This document shows, piece after piece, positions 1-12,973 of a DNA stretch of 64,000 nt. Source of the DNA: Nephromyces sp. MM_2019 (lineage: Eukaryota; Apicomplexa; Aconoidasida; Nephromycida); NCBI GenBank assembly GCA_015657535.1, contig JADHZB010000341.1, positions 29,876 through 93,875 on the forward strand. The letters are read 5' to 3'. The position numbers and the translations under genes were made by a program. Positions within the stretch are counted from its first letter, which is position 1; each line of letters starts with the position of its first letter. The notes under the pieces were generated by a model, which did no database searches, was not told the origin of the DNA, and saw only the letters and a list, made by a program, of their open reading frames with translations.

Positions 1-702
1 TAAAGCTGGATATGGCTTTATTCAGAGAAGTAGAAGCTTTCTCTCAATTTGGGTAAGACCTGTTGATTTTTTTTTGCTAAAAGTATTCGAAACCATAGAA
101 TTCTAAGCTAAACAAGATTCTTTCATATATTTTATCCCCACCCAATTAATATATTTTTTCTCCAAAGGTCTGACTTAGATGCAGCTACCAAGAAACAATT
201 AACAAGAGGTACAATTCTCACAGAGCTCCTTAAACAAGACCAATACAGCCCCGTTAAGGCTGCCTTCCAAGTATGCATTTTCTATTGTGGGGTAAAAGGA
301 TATCTTGATAAATTCCAGCCCTCTGAAATCCAAAGGTAATTAAATATGAGCTAAGTTTTATATAATAATTACTTTACTAATTTTACTACTGGTTTATAAT
401 AATACAGATGGGAGGCTCTCTACAAACAATACATTTCCGAGTCACATGGAGATATTATTGAAGCAATTGAGAAGTAATAATATATTCATAGACATTTTGT
501 AGAATTATTAAGAGGCACCAGTCTCATAAACATAATAGACTAAACTCAAGCTTTGTCTTGCAAATTAAAATATCCAGTATTCATACTTTGTCTATACAAT
601 TCGCAATTTTTTAGGGAAGGTAAAATGTCTAAAGAAACAGAAAGCAAATTGATTGCTGCAATTGATAGCTTTTTTGAGCTTAATGAATTCAAGAAGGCAT
701 AA
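1..702 (+). CDS. ATP5F1A: F1-ATPase alpha subunit, 3' end
   Basis: This is the C-terminal end of the mitochondrial F1F0-ATP synthase alpha subunit; the gene starts left of the window. Exons are <1-52, 168-335, 408-473 and 615-702, all with GT-AG borders and a continuous frame. The first exon reads [17 protein letters not shown], the signature that follows the nucleotide-binding domain in alpha subunits. It continues as [14 protein letters not shown] and then a helical C-terminal domain ending NEFKKA. Alpha subunits form the catalytic hexamer with beta around the gamma shaft. The gamma subunit is also encoded here (40282-41984, minus strand). An intact F1 argues for a respiring mitochondrion. 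The family assignment is very safe; only the last ~124 residues are visible. Confidence 0.95.
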
Positions 703-2150
703 TTTTGAATTTCTGTTTTACAATTTGTAAGTACATCCTATGGAATACCATGATTTCATCAATTTGAAATCCTTATAACTGTAACTTAACTTGTATATCT
801 TCATATAAATTTTTCTAGAATAATTATATCTATTTACTGAATAATCCCAAAGTTTGATGAGCCATCAATATATTTTTTCTAAATTATTTATATATGAACT
901 ATTTCAGATGTACTACCAATTGACCTTCAGTACCCTCTTTAGCACATATCCATCAGAATTTAATCCTTATAGCAATTTTTTTACGAGAACACAGAAGCTT
1001 AATAAATGTGAACACTCCTATTAAATTGAACCATTTTTAGAATTTATATCAGTGCTTTGACAGTGATCTTTTTTAATCTTCAAGAAAAGATTTATAAAAC
1101 AATCATAAATAAAGGGATTTTATAACTATATGAACGCATATATAGCATGATAATAAACGATTCCATTATCCCAGTAGAAAACCTTCATATCGCTTGACAA
1201 TAAATTTTAAATATTTAATTCACCATGTCTATTTCAGTATCTTTTCATATACATTTTTAATACATAATTGTACACATAAATATATAAATGGAATATAAAA
1301 TTCTTATATTGAAGTGTTTCATACTTAAATAACAGTAGTTTTGCTAAATATATAAATGGGAAATAACTAACACAAGAGTTAGAACTTTACATTAGCTTAT
1401 CTTAGAGCATCTCTTTTTCATCTCTATCCTAGTTTAATTAAGAAAATTTAGATGACGCATAAAAGCTAATATTTATTTTATATTTGTAAGCTGATTTTAA
1501 TCACAAACAAAATTATAATCAAACTCCTTGTCACCTGGTCTTATTAATCATACTCTAAGTACATTAAAGTTATGCAATTGAAGATGCTTTGGATTAAAAT
1601 CCTGGCTTAAGTGAAACTCTAAAGTAGAAGTAATTTAATATAATAAACAATCAGATATGATATGCGACACTAGTAGTGTAAAAATACCAATATAATATAA
1701 ATAATTAAAAATAAAGCTAGTAAGGTGCCTTATGTTAGCTTGGTAAAAGTGTTACAAAAAAGTTCAAAACGTTGAATTTTTCACAATTGCTGTGCAAGTC
1801 CAGACCTATTGTGCATTGTTTATTATGCAAAGTAGAGAGAAATGCTACACAACTTTATGACAAATAGATCAAAGTATCTAAGCAAGCTACTAAGCTACGA
1901 AAAATCGAGTTGAGTTAAGCACAAGCTGACATGGCTCGCTTAAATCTTTGTCCACTCTAAAACATAAAAGGACACAACAAGTGCGCCCTTTAAAATTAAA
2001 GATAAAGCTATGACTCTCCTATTTTTTCTATTTTGTGTATAACATACCTGATAGTAATAATAAGGGTAACATTCACTTAAGCAAAAACTACCTTATATTT
2101 ATAACATCATATTAACTATTTCCAGAATTCCCCTCAGTCAGCATTCGACA
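703..2150. other. Intergenic spacer, no gene seen
   Basis: This 1.4 kb AT-rich spacer has frequent stops in all frames between the ATPase alpha stop and the SEC12 start. No tRNA cloverleaf, repeat array or conserved peptide was recognised. It probably holds the ATPase 3' UTR and the SEC12 promoter and leader. Confidence 0.5.
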
Positions 2151-5100
2151 ATGTCTAAGTTTGTCCAATACTTACCTTACCCCATTTATTCGGTGATTAT
2201 ATTCCCATACTCTATACTTTTACTATAAAATTTACTTGTATTTCAATTTTAGTATACTCATTAACTAAATAGATTGTTATTATTATCTATAACAAACGGA
2301 CTATTGCCTTAGATTGTTAAGCTAAAAAAATATTTTATATTACAAGCACACATAAAAAAAATTAAATTAGTTATACTATATCCCTACTAAAAAAATCTAT
2401 CTGAGCCAATTCATAGAACGATTTATTTGATTCGGTATATTTTCTAATTTGAATTGCTCAAATCCTATCCTTCAAAACATTTGTTGACTGTTCACACTAT
2501 TTCACACTAGGGAATTTCGATATTTCCAATTAATTATATTTTTAACATTGAAACATCTCATTATCATTATCATTACTATTAGATCGCTTCAAATGGCAAT
2601 TGGGTTTTGACCTCAGGTGGTGGTGGAGGAAAAGCTTATGGCATAGAAGACCTACTTGTAAAATTTATGCATCTTTGTACATATATATATATGCATACAT
2701 ATATATATAGGCATGCATACATTCGAATTGATAAATAACTATTATAAATATAACAAAACACACTTCGATCATATTTTACAAGTAGAACTAAATCACGTAT
2801 ATTACACATCATGAATAAACACTATTATAATATTAGTAGTAGATTTTGATATTAATTTGTTATACTCTTAGTTGTATAGATCCATATTAGTTAGATAAAG
2901 TTTTTATTGAATACCTTTTATTTTCCCAAAGCAACTTAATTCATCGAAATACGACATCTTTATATAAGCTGCCAAAACTTTTATTTATTTATTATAATTT
3001 TATTGCACTTTTACAATTAAAGTTTATCAAACTCTAAACTATTCTAATAGGAGGTACATAAAGTCAAGGCATCAAGTCAACTTTCTAAAATTTATACTAC
3101 CTCTAGTCAAGATGGCATCTTTGATTCATTGAAATATTCAGAAACGGTACTTGCCCTTCCTCAGTACTAATTTCAATAACTTACCCAACACTAAGACAAA
3201 GGATTGAATTGTATCCCCAGATAGTTCAAAAATTGAAAACCCATTTGATTTACGAATAATCTACTATTATCATCTTTTTTAAATATCTCTTTAAATTACA
3301 ACACCCTTAGTTCAATTTGATGCTTTGAGAAATAATTCATATCGACCTGTCAAATCACTATTAGTAATGATTTCATTGTTTTTGTAGCTTAAATCTTGGT
3401 ATGGATCCATCAAATCATCTGTTATATTCTTCCGTATTGACGAAAATGTTGGGTATGAATACTCCTTGACAATTTCTTTAAAGATAAAATTCTACTTTAT
3501 TTATACCTTATAATTATTTATAATTGAAAAATTCATGTTAAACTAACCTACCACTTATAGCCCCATAATTGATTTGAAGATACCTATAAAAACTTCACCC
3601 GACACTCGAAAGGTAATCTGGTGATATATTTTTTAAATGTATAACTATATAGAAAAATTTGCACTTCAGATGCTTGTTCACTTATCGGAGAAAGGTGATA
3701 CATTGGTAACAGGGGAAGATGGTGGACAATTCTGGTAACCTTAGCTTAAATTGCATTTATCTTGACTGATTAATTTGATTAACCCTAATTATTTAGCCAT
3801 TTTATTTGTATATTATAAATTATTTCTCTAATCAATTTTTGAATTGAACACTTTTTTAGTGCCATGAAAATCAATTTCAAGGGGGACTCACAAACAAATA
3901 CATCTGATAAATCACCTCTTTTGAAGATTGACACCAAAAACGTATAGTATTTAATTAGCATCCAAATATTGGATCCATCACTAATTCTTCCATTTTTTAT
4001 TTTACCTAGCCCATCTCAGCTCCTGCAACATTTTCACAGGATAAAGCTGAAGTAAAAGATTTTGCAATAAGCAAAGATAGCAAATTAGTAAGTCCATTTC
4101 TTATAAGACTCAGCATAGATAGCTTTGATTTTCTATTTGTGCTTAAATACACAATTGAAATTGTTGCGATTTTTTATATTAAAGCTAGTTAGAATAAATA
4201 AACAACGCCATTTCCAATCCTACTCCTGTTTCTGTTTTAAAACACTGAACAGCTAGCCATCTGTTCATCTGACTTTAGCATTAATCTATGGAACCTGACT
4301 GATAAAAAGTTTATTAAATCGCAGGTCTATTATTTTTGAAACATTTCAAAACATCTGTTATAATCTCGACTCCTCAGCATATAAGATAATTTCACAAATA
4401 TTATATTTCTGAAAATAATTACAAAATTTCAAGTTTACTTATCTAATTATTCAGAAACTTCAAGGACCTGAGTTTAAAAATTTAACAGGTTCATTATCTT
4501 TGAGATGCTGTCGGTATGTTTATATATAAGCTTTCTTAATATAAAGAACACTCCATTTTATTACTATTCTTAGCTTCCTGAACACCAGCAACCCAAATCA
4601 GTATGAATTACTTGCAATTGGGACTATAAACAGGGGCCCATCGTATGCTCTAAATTGGTTATTCTAATTGTCTATTAATAATACCTTTAAAGAAACTTAC
4701 AATCTGTTATTTAACTTGTTTGGGTAGACTTTAAGCTAATCTTAAGATCTTTTTAATGACATTTTAGCATGGAATTAGTACTAAAATAATTTGCTCAATT
4801 TCAACATTAACCACTCTCTTAATTAATTGCAGGCAGATAAACCTTAGCCAGGATTCATACAATTTTTCGCTAAAATATATGAAGAAAATTGGCAAGCAAC
4901 CTTGTTGCTGTTTAGACATAAGGTTAGTTTTAAAACTTAAACACTTTATCAACCCATTAACAACATATTTCAATTCTCTATGAATTTAAATACTATCAAA
5001 GCCCTGATCAAAAGCACTTTGCCATAGGGTTTTCTGATGGAGAATGCAAAATATTCAACCACAAGTAATTTTTCATAAACACAATTTACACATAATTTGC

Positions 5101-6494
5101 GATAGCTTAATGGATAACCTATCACAAGATTAATTTCAACAAATGATTTATGTTGTGAAAAGCACAAGAAATATATTAATATTTTTCATAAAAGTCAAAT
5201 TGAAACTTCATTTCCTTTTTTCAGCATTAAAATACTTAGTTCGCATCATCTTAATAGTTGGACAGTAACTGGAATTTGCTTTATTAACAAGTAATAGCTG
5301 ATTCAAAAAAAATTTTTAGAAACTAAATAATTACCCTCAAATTCAACACTTCAGCGGTGAATCAATTGTTTCCTGCAGTGCTGACTATAGCCTCTGTGTA
5401 AGATTAGCTTTGAACATATGAATAAAACTAAAAATTAAATCTAGATTAAGCTAATAAACTCTGATTACTAATAAGCAGCTCAGCTAAATTTTTACAAGTG
5501 AATCATTGATAGCTCAACTTTTTGATCTTATTCCTTTTAGACATTCTATTGGAAACAGAAACCACCAAGCCTTATCAAAAGCATGCTCCATACCCTTTTT
5601 ATGCTTATAATACTAACTTTCTTTTACTTCCTTATGGAAGATCTCGAATATATAGGCAGAAAGCAAGCCTTTATTGAGAGAATAAATTCATTAAAATCAC
5701 AATTCCCCTATCAAGAATTCAAAGCAAGCAAGATTTCCAAGTTTTCGGCTACTTTTATTGAACCAGAAAGCATAGGGGTAGACCAAGAATTAGACCTGAG
5801 AGAGCAAAATATCCCACCTTCAATCCAAGGCTTGAACAAAGCATCAAATATCAACAATATACAAAACACTTTGAATGAAATTTCCTTCAATAGCTCAGGA
5901 TCAGAAATAAAGGCTTCAGATTCCGAGTCAAGTTCTCAATCTTCCACTACCGGCTACCAAAATAAAATTGAAAATCCTTCTGAAAAAAACTCGAAGCAAG
6001 CTTCTCAGGTCCCCCCCCCCAAAAAAATACTTGAAGAGCTCAATTTAACACAATCAAATAAGACTGACTTGTATAAAACAGACAGTGAATATGATTTTAC
6101 ATATTTTGAAGACAAGAATAAAAACAAATCGAATGACAAACCAATTTTAAGTCCGCACAACAATAGCGAAATATCCCAGATAAATAATGCAGGGGAAAGC
6201 CTCGAACCAATAGAACTAGAAGAAACAGGAAAATCAGAACAGGAACTATTTAACGAGTATATAACTAAATTTAGCTTAGAAGATGAGGCTTCATCTGAGA
6301 ATAATAACATTCAATTTGAGAAAAATCTAACTGAAACTAAAGAAAAAGAAATAACAAAACCTGAAGAAATTAAAGATACTACAATTAAAGATAACATGAC
6401 AAAAGAATCTCATGAGGACCCCTTGATTAATATTAACACTAACTCAACCAAACTAAACAAAGTAAAAGATCCTCAAGAGAATGATGAGCTCTAG
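2151..6494 (+). CDS. SEC12: SEC12/PREB-type Sar1 exchange factor, ER membrane
   Basis: This is a predicted guanine-nucleotide exchange factor that loads Sar1 with GTP at the ER to start COPII vesicles. Exons are 2151-2192, 2583-2657, 3051-3146, 3388-3452, 3561-3612, 3670-3734, 3860-3941, 4010-4087, 4253-4324, 4455-4513, 4574-4657, 4833-4922, 5225-5290, 5355-5397 and 5541-6494, giving 640 aa in one frame. Visible are the family N-terminus (YPIYS), the glycine run GGGGG at residues 26-30 (the SEC12 potassium-loop region), WD-like blades (TLVTGEDGGQFW, SDFSINLWNL, SIVSCSADYSLC) and one membrane span near 338-355. A 285-residue Ser/Glu/Asn-rich lumenal tail ends in NDEL, resembling an ER-retrieval signal. 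The first donor (GTGATT) is the least certain junction. A C10/A7 homopolymer at 6010-6027 lies inside the coding sequence and is an assembly risk. Confidence 0.88.
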
Positions 6495-7073
6495 CAAAAA
6501 CACCAAGCATTATGAGACTGATATTATTTTTTATTTTATTATAGTAGTGAGATAAAAAACACAGAGAACAAGTTTCAATAATTTGAATTTTTTTTACAAA
6601 AACTTTATAGTACTTATAAATTATAAGTTATTTTACAATATCAACTTTAGCTAATACTCTCTTAACCTTGAAAATTTAAAAAGGCCTGATAATAAAAAAA
6701 TTAAACCAAACAAAAAAATATAAACGTCTCTCACTAGTACTAATCTATCTCAGAACATTTGATTTTATTTCCGATTTAAAATTGTATTAATCGAAAGAAT
6801 TGTTAATTAAGAAAGTGTGAGTGTATTAATATAATTTTAAATAACTTATTGTATCAGATATATTATATTTTATTTTAAGAAGATTTAGCATTTGCTAATA
6901 ATTATTTGTTTCATTATGGCAACAGAGTGTTAACAAATCAATAGCTTGGGCATTATAAACAAATTCTCTAGGAGAGTTGATATTTAGACATAACATATGA
7001 GTTTAAGTAGTAATTTAGACTTTTTTAAATTATCCTTATAATATTATCTTGTAGTATTTTTAAATAGCCAAGG
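6495..7073. other. Intergenic spacer
   Basis: This AT-rich spacer lies between SEC12 and MRE11, with no open frame of note. It presumably carries the SEC12 polyadenylation region and the MRE11 promoter. Confidence 0.5.
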
Positions 7074-10000
7074 ATGCCAAGGACTAAGAGAAATTGTTTA
7101 AAATCAACAATTACTGAAACCTCAGCTAAAACTGATAATTTTAATAAGCTTACTCAAATTAATACGGAATCATTTATACCTGAAAGCGATGATAAATTTT
7201 CGATGAACACAACTAGAGATCTCATAAAATCGAAGCATAATGAATATTCACAAGAAACTTCGTGTTTTAATAATTTGAAAGGCAATAGGAGTTCCAAGGT
7301 CAACAATGAACATTCGGACAAGCCTATCTTTGATAAAGAAAATACATTTCGGATACTTTTAACAACTGACACACATCTAGGTCACAAAGAGAAAGACAAT
7401 GTCAGAGGTAACGATAGTTTTGATACATTTGAAGAAATACTCAAGATTTCAAACCATTTGCAAGTTGATTTTATGGTACATGGTGGTGACCTATTTGACG
7501 AGCATAAACCTTCTCGGAAAACCATGTATATAAACTCCAAGCATTCTACTTTCGATTTAATTATTATCCTTATACTTAAGATTAACACCCATCAATTCAA
7601 AACCTTTACACTGTTTTGCACTCAATTATTAGGTATAATGCATTAAGCTTAATTAAGAAGTACACTATGGGTGATGGGCCTATAAATTTCGAAATCTTGA
7701 ATGACATATCATCTAAACTGAGGAATGGACTTAATTATTCCAACCCTAATTTAAACGTTCAACTACCAATATTTGCAATACATGGAAATCATGGTGAACA
7801 TATTCCTGGCAATAACAGCTACAAGATTTCTATTTTATATTAGTTTATTCCATGCAAGTTTTCTAACACATAATTCTATATTTAAAGAACCAAATTTAGT
7901 ATGCTATTATTTAATTTAAATTTTACGATAAACCAGATGATCCAGGTGAAGAAGCATTTCTTTCCGCATTAGATGTTGTTGAAGCTGCAGGATTGGTAAT
8001 TTTATTTTTCATTCATTGCAATATTAAAACATAAGTTTCTCTTTGAAGATTAACTATTTTGGAAGGGCTGATAATTTGGACGACATACAAGTGGAGCCAA
8101 TATTGATGAAAAAAGGAACTACTAAAGTAATACTATTTTTAAAATTGCGTTTAAGAGTTATGTGAAATTTTTGAAAACAATTTTCCTGTTCACAACGGAA
8201 ATTTCATATAAAAAAATCATATTATAACACGGAATAAATTACAAATATTAATAACTTAGTTTAATAATTGATTTAATTTAAACTAGTTCGCCTTATATGG
8301 ACTTGGATGGATTCGAGATGAACGCCTGCATCATATTTTTAATTCAAATAAGGTCAAGATGATATGTGATTTCAAAATATTTGACTGATTAAGGAATTTG
8401 TTATAAAATTTGGTTATTTCATAGCATATTACTAAAGGTCCCTATTTTCTTCAATTGTAGGTAAAGTTTGTTGTTTCCGAAGAGTTTGAAACTAGTAAAT
8501 GGTTTAATTTCATGATGATCCACCAAAACAGGTTAAAAGCCTTTTTTAAACTAGATTTTATATTATTTCAGGGTAGCAGTGCTCATTGGATTTTTAATTA
8601 TATGTCCCAAATAAATTTTAATTATTTATAGGTATAAAGGAGCCGCAGGTGGAGCACCAAGAAAAAACTGTGTCCATGAATCAATGCTACCAAGCTTCTT
8701 TGATCTTGTCTTGTGGGTAAGCATGAAGATGACTGTCTGTCATAGCAACTTTAATTAAAACTGCATTGCTAGTTGTCTAATTTTTAAATTTTATTGATTA
8801 TTAATCACAAAAATACTAGCTCATCATAAGTCTAATTCATCATTTATTCCCTCACAATTAGGGTCATGAACACGATTGTTTCCCAACACCTCAAGAATCT
8901 ATAAGAAGTAATTATGACATAATTCAGCTTGGGTCATCTGTACAAACTTCTTTGTCTGGGGCTGAAGCTCTACCGAAACATATTGTTCTACTTGAAGTAA
9001 AGTAAGCTTAATAAAGGCACAAAACTTTGACATTTGTTTATTAAAGATTTTAAATCCTAAATTTTATATACTCTATCATTTGTGAATCATTACATTACAA
9101 GCTCAAGCACTCGAATAATTTTTTCTTTTTTTATGTTGCTTTTAGTAATGGTCACTATCGCACAACTTCTATCCCTTTATACACAACTCGTCCTTTTTAT
9201 TTTTATGAAGTAGGTTGAAATAATTGTTTTGACAACAGCTTTAAATTTTTTCTTATTTTTATATCCGTTTAATCTGAGATATCGTTGAGCTTTGCTACCT
9301 GACTATTTGCATAATTAGTCTCTTTTTATTATATTTTATTACATCCCTTTACCCCTCTTATAAATTCTCAAACTTCGCAGCTAAACTTAACTCAGTTAAA
9401 CTTAAAATCCAGCTCAGAGTCAGAGATATGGGAAGTTTTGACAAATGTAATGTGTATATAGAGCATACATTTCGCTACAAAATGAATATATTTGCTGACT
9501 ATACATATATTTTCCAGAAAATTGAAGAGATAATAGATCGATCTCATATTGACTCAAAGAAAATTGACCTTGGAAAAGCTGCAGAGTTTTTGGATGAATC
9601 GTCCATAGTACAAATTAAGAAACAAATTTTAGAAAAATGTAAACTGCCTCTGATTAGGTAATACATGCTCAAATCTTTGAAATTGTAAAAAGATCTACCC
9701 AATTATTGAAATTTCATTTTAGACTCCGAGTAGATTACACTAACAGTTCAACAATTAACACGACAAGGTTTGGGGTGCAATTTACGAGTACGATCTATAT
9801 ATTGAAACAAATTACTATTATTTCCATAGCTCATCAAAATTTATAATAACTATAATTATATTTTTCATAAGCATCAATTTAATTTAAACTCCACAATGTT
9901 TTACTATTTTTATAAATAATTTTGCACCAGATCGTGTAGCAAACCCTTCTGAATTATTACAATTTTACAAAAAGAAAAAGAGCGAGGGGTTATCTATTTC

Positions 10001-11583
10001 TCATCACCCATAACCCTATACAACCGACATATTTAATAGACACTTCAGAATATTTGAAATAATTTGCTAGTTTCTTATCAACATTGTACATATACATTTT
10101 ATATTTACTTATTTAAATGTTTTAGGAAAGTTACTAAAATAGGCCTACCTAATCTTGTAATTGAGGACTCTATTGAAGATAATTGTTCAAACTTACATGA
10201 TATTGTAATGCTCAGTAAAAATGAAATTACTATTTTCATTAGCTAATTCTGATTTGACACAACACTTGCCATTATAGAAATAAAATTTAACATTAAAATT
10301 ACAGATATTCAACCTTCTCGATGATCAAAATACACTTGACCTGATTCCCGAACCTGATATGAACATAGCTGTTCAGGATTATGTCATAAAAATGGTAAGT
10401 TTGCATAGTTGCCATAGGAGAATCAATGGAACTGTTTCAATTATTTATATAGGATCATCAAGCAATAAGTAACTTTGTCAAAAAGGCCATAGATGAGGCA
10501 AAGGACGAAATTAGGTACTCATTTTCTATTTGGTTTAACAGTCTCTTAATCTTTCAAGCTATATGATCTTAATTCTAGTAAAGAAGTACAAAAACTAGAT
10601 GATGATGCACAAGACCAATCAAAAATTGTTGAATTGTTAAGGGTACTTAATGCACCTCGTTAAAGTTAGCTTTATTATGCTTTGATTGGCTTATCTTAAT
10701 CTTTCAGAGACGAACAGAATCGATGAGAAACTCAAGACTTGAAATCTCCCAACTGGATAATTCTCGAGACTTACTAGAGGTCTTGGTGCTTTACAATACC
10801 TTATTACAGCTCATCGTTGTAAATATTTCACAGGCTAAAGAAACGGAGCTTGAAGCTCATTTTGTCCATGATTCTGATGGTAACTATTATAAGCTGTTAC
10901 CAATCTGGTTACTATAAATTACACAAAATTTATATTACTATTTATTTAGCTCATTCATCATCTGAAAATGACATATTTAGCATTATGACACCCAAGAGTG
11001 AAAAGGGAGCTCAAATTGCTTCATCCCTTAGAAGTAAATCACATAAACAATCACCTGTAATCTCACCTCCTAAACTAGCTGAAACTTCCGGGAAATTTAA
11101 TAAGCATCATGAATCCAATCTTTATGGTGACTCTGAAAATACTCCAGCATTATCAGAGGTAATTCTCACTTACTAAAAACATGTTAATTATACTTTTTTA
11201 AACTCCAACTAATGAAACTAGCTTTTCGGACTATATTCCAGGAAGATGAAATAGAATCCGAGCCGGACTTTGTAAATAACTCGAGAAGCAAAACAATAAC
11301 GAAATCTAGGACAGGCAAAACCGGTACTCGAATACATACATATTACACTTATTTTTCCTCATTTAAGCATGCTATAACAACCTTTCCATGAATGCCAAAA
11401 CTTATTCCTGGACATAGAACCCATAAGAAAATCGACCCCCGCTACAAAGAAACAGCGGTCCACTCGAAACTCTAATCCTCCTCAACTTCAATCATTATTC
11501 AATCACTTTGTAAGAAAACTATTTCCTCAAACATTAAAATATGACAATACAATATCAATTTCTTTTTTCAGTTAAATAAATAA
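7074..11583 (+). CDS. MRE11: MRE11 double-strand break repair nuclease
   Basis: This is the nuclease subunit of the MRE11-RAD50 complex, which processes DNA double-strand breaks in the nucleus. There are 23 exons: 7074-7525, 7633-7793, 7937-7995, 8049-8126, 8287-8352, 8461-8531, 8632-8716, 8862-9001, 9146-9209, 9381-9446, 9518-9657, 9723-9787, 9931-9988, 10126-10204, 10305-10394, 10453-10514, 10579-10642, 10708-10779, 10834-10879, 10950-11158, 11242-11323, 11418-11509 and 11572-11583, assembling to 770 aa. Phosphoesterase motifs are visible: DTHLGHK (about 99-105), HGGDLFDEHKPS (136-147), HGNHDDPGEE, and GHEHDC after LVLW. The capping domain contains LPLIRLRVDY and NRVANPSELL. The first ~90 residues form a polar, low-complexity extension before the catalytic core, longer than usual. 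A Met at residue 44 is an alternative start. The C-terminus is polar and ends QSLFNHFLNK. Confidence 0.95.
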
Positions 11584-12303
11584 AATACAAACCAAACTTA
11601 AAGGAAGCTCTCTGTTATATAAGTTTACTACTTCTACTAATTTAAAATAGCCTAATAGAACTTATTGTCGTTTGACAGCTTTTATATTAAGAATATATTT
11701 TGCCATTGAATCAAAATCCCGTATCTCTAATTTACAATAAACTTATGCATAACCAAAATCTGTTAGCTCGATTTTAAATTTATGAATATTTGAATTATCC
11801 TTTATAAGAGAATTTTACTAAGATATTCTACCAATTCTCTAAATTAATATTTACCAAGCTTAAGGATACTAAAAAAACCGTAGTTCAACTGGTTTGTTAA
11901 AGTTACACTAATTTGGAAAATGGCTAATGATAAATTAGTAATTGTCGTAAGCCTAAAAATTTCCATATAACTGATTGTTTCAGTTTATTCACCAATATCA
12001 AATTTACAATATTTAATTATACCAGATTGATTTTAATTATACCTTGAAAAGTTTTTGGAAATTTTACTAAATGAGATATAAGTTAGAAAACTATTTAAGT
12101 TATGTACATACAATGACTTTCTTTAAGCTATTGTAATTTGTATTACCAATATAATTTTAGCATCTAATAAATAAAAACATTTTTAGTTATTGTTCTTTAT
12201 CTATCTAAATTTCAATGTAGATACATGCTATTGTTGCTTATAAAAAACCATTTACTATTTGCAATAAATAACTTTGATTGGATTTATTTTGATCATTAAG
12301 AAT
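11584..12303. other. Intergenic spacer
   Basis: This 720-nt AT-rich spacer lies between MRE11 and the tail-anchored protein. No coding exon or structured RNA was recognised. Confidence 0.5.
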
Positions 12304-12840
12304 ATGTCTAAGGCTCAGGATCATCCGACTATTGTAAGCTTTTAATCTAAATATTTTGAATTGGTTTAACAAAAGTACCAGTATGATGCTGTTAATACAC
12401 CAAGCATAGACATGAAATCAATAGTTAAAAAGTTGATTTCTCAGTCACAGACGATGCAGATGCAGCTAGAAAATAATGCAGTACTAGTATCTAAACCAAA
12501 GTGGTATGAGTGCTTAACGTTTTTGGAAAAGTAAAATCTCAAACTACAGTCCAAAGTGTGTCTAATAATAATATAGATGCTGTGGAGATCAAGGCTAAAT
12601 CATCTAATGTTGAAGATATGAACAACTTGCTAATTCATGAAATCCAATACTACAAGTGTAAATCTCAAGGTTAGGTCAACGATAAGTAAATCTATTTATA
12701 AATTAAAGCTTTTATCAGGTTGGGAGGAAATAGCAAGACAACATAATGATATTAAAGAAATAGAAAGAGAAATAAATCTTCTCAAGCTTATCAATGTCGT
12801 GTATATCTTCATTGGGATGTTAATATTTTTTATATTATGA
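12304..12840 (+). CDS. Small tail-anchored membrane protein, unknown
   Basis: I do not recognise this family. Exons 12304-12333, 12376-12503, 12557-12669 and 12719-12840 give about 130 aa in frame, with the second and third joined through a GTATGAG donor. The N-terminal half is polar and has a short helical stretch (SIVKKLISQSQTMQMQLE). It is followed by a charged helix (WEEIARQHNDIKEIEREINL) running directly into a C-terminal hydrophobic segment (INVVYIFIGMLIFFIL) that ends at the stop. This is the layout of a tail-anchored protein with the bulk in the cytosol. A SNARE or other ER/mitochondrial tail-anchored factor is possible, but no diagnostic zero-layer or family motif is visible. Exon 1 encodes only 10 residues and is the weakest part. 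Confidence 0.6.
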
Positions 12841-12973
12841 AATAATTGTTTAGCTCAGATGCTTAAAAATTATTATTTGCAAAACATCAAATAAAATATT
12901 TTTTGAATAGTATGTTTTTCGTTTCATAAATGTACTAATCTGATTGTTGAAAAGTAATTCCTGCAAAGAATAT

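Noticed and set aside
4764..5167. Minus-strand frames opposite SEC12 exons and introns
   Set aside because: They are shadows of the plus-strand SEC12 exons, which assemble across every junction in frame.
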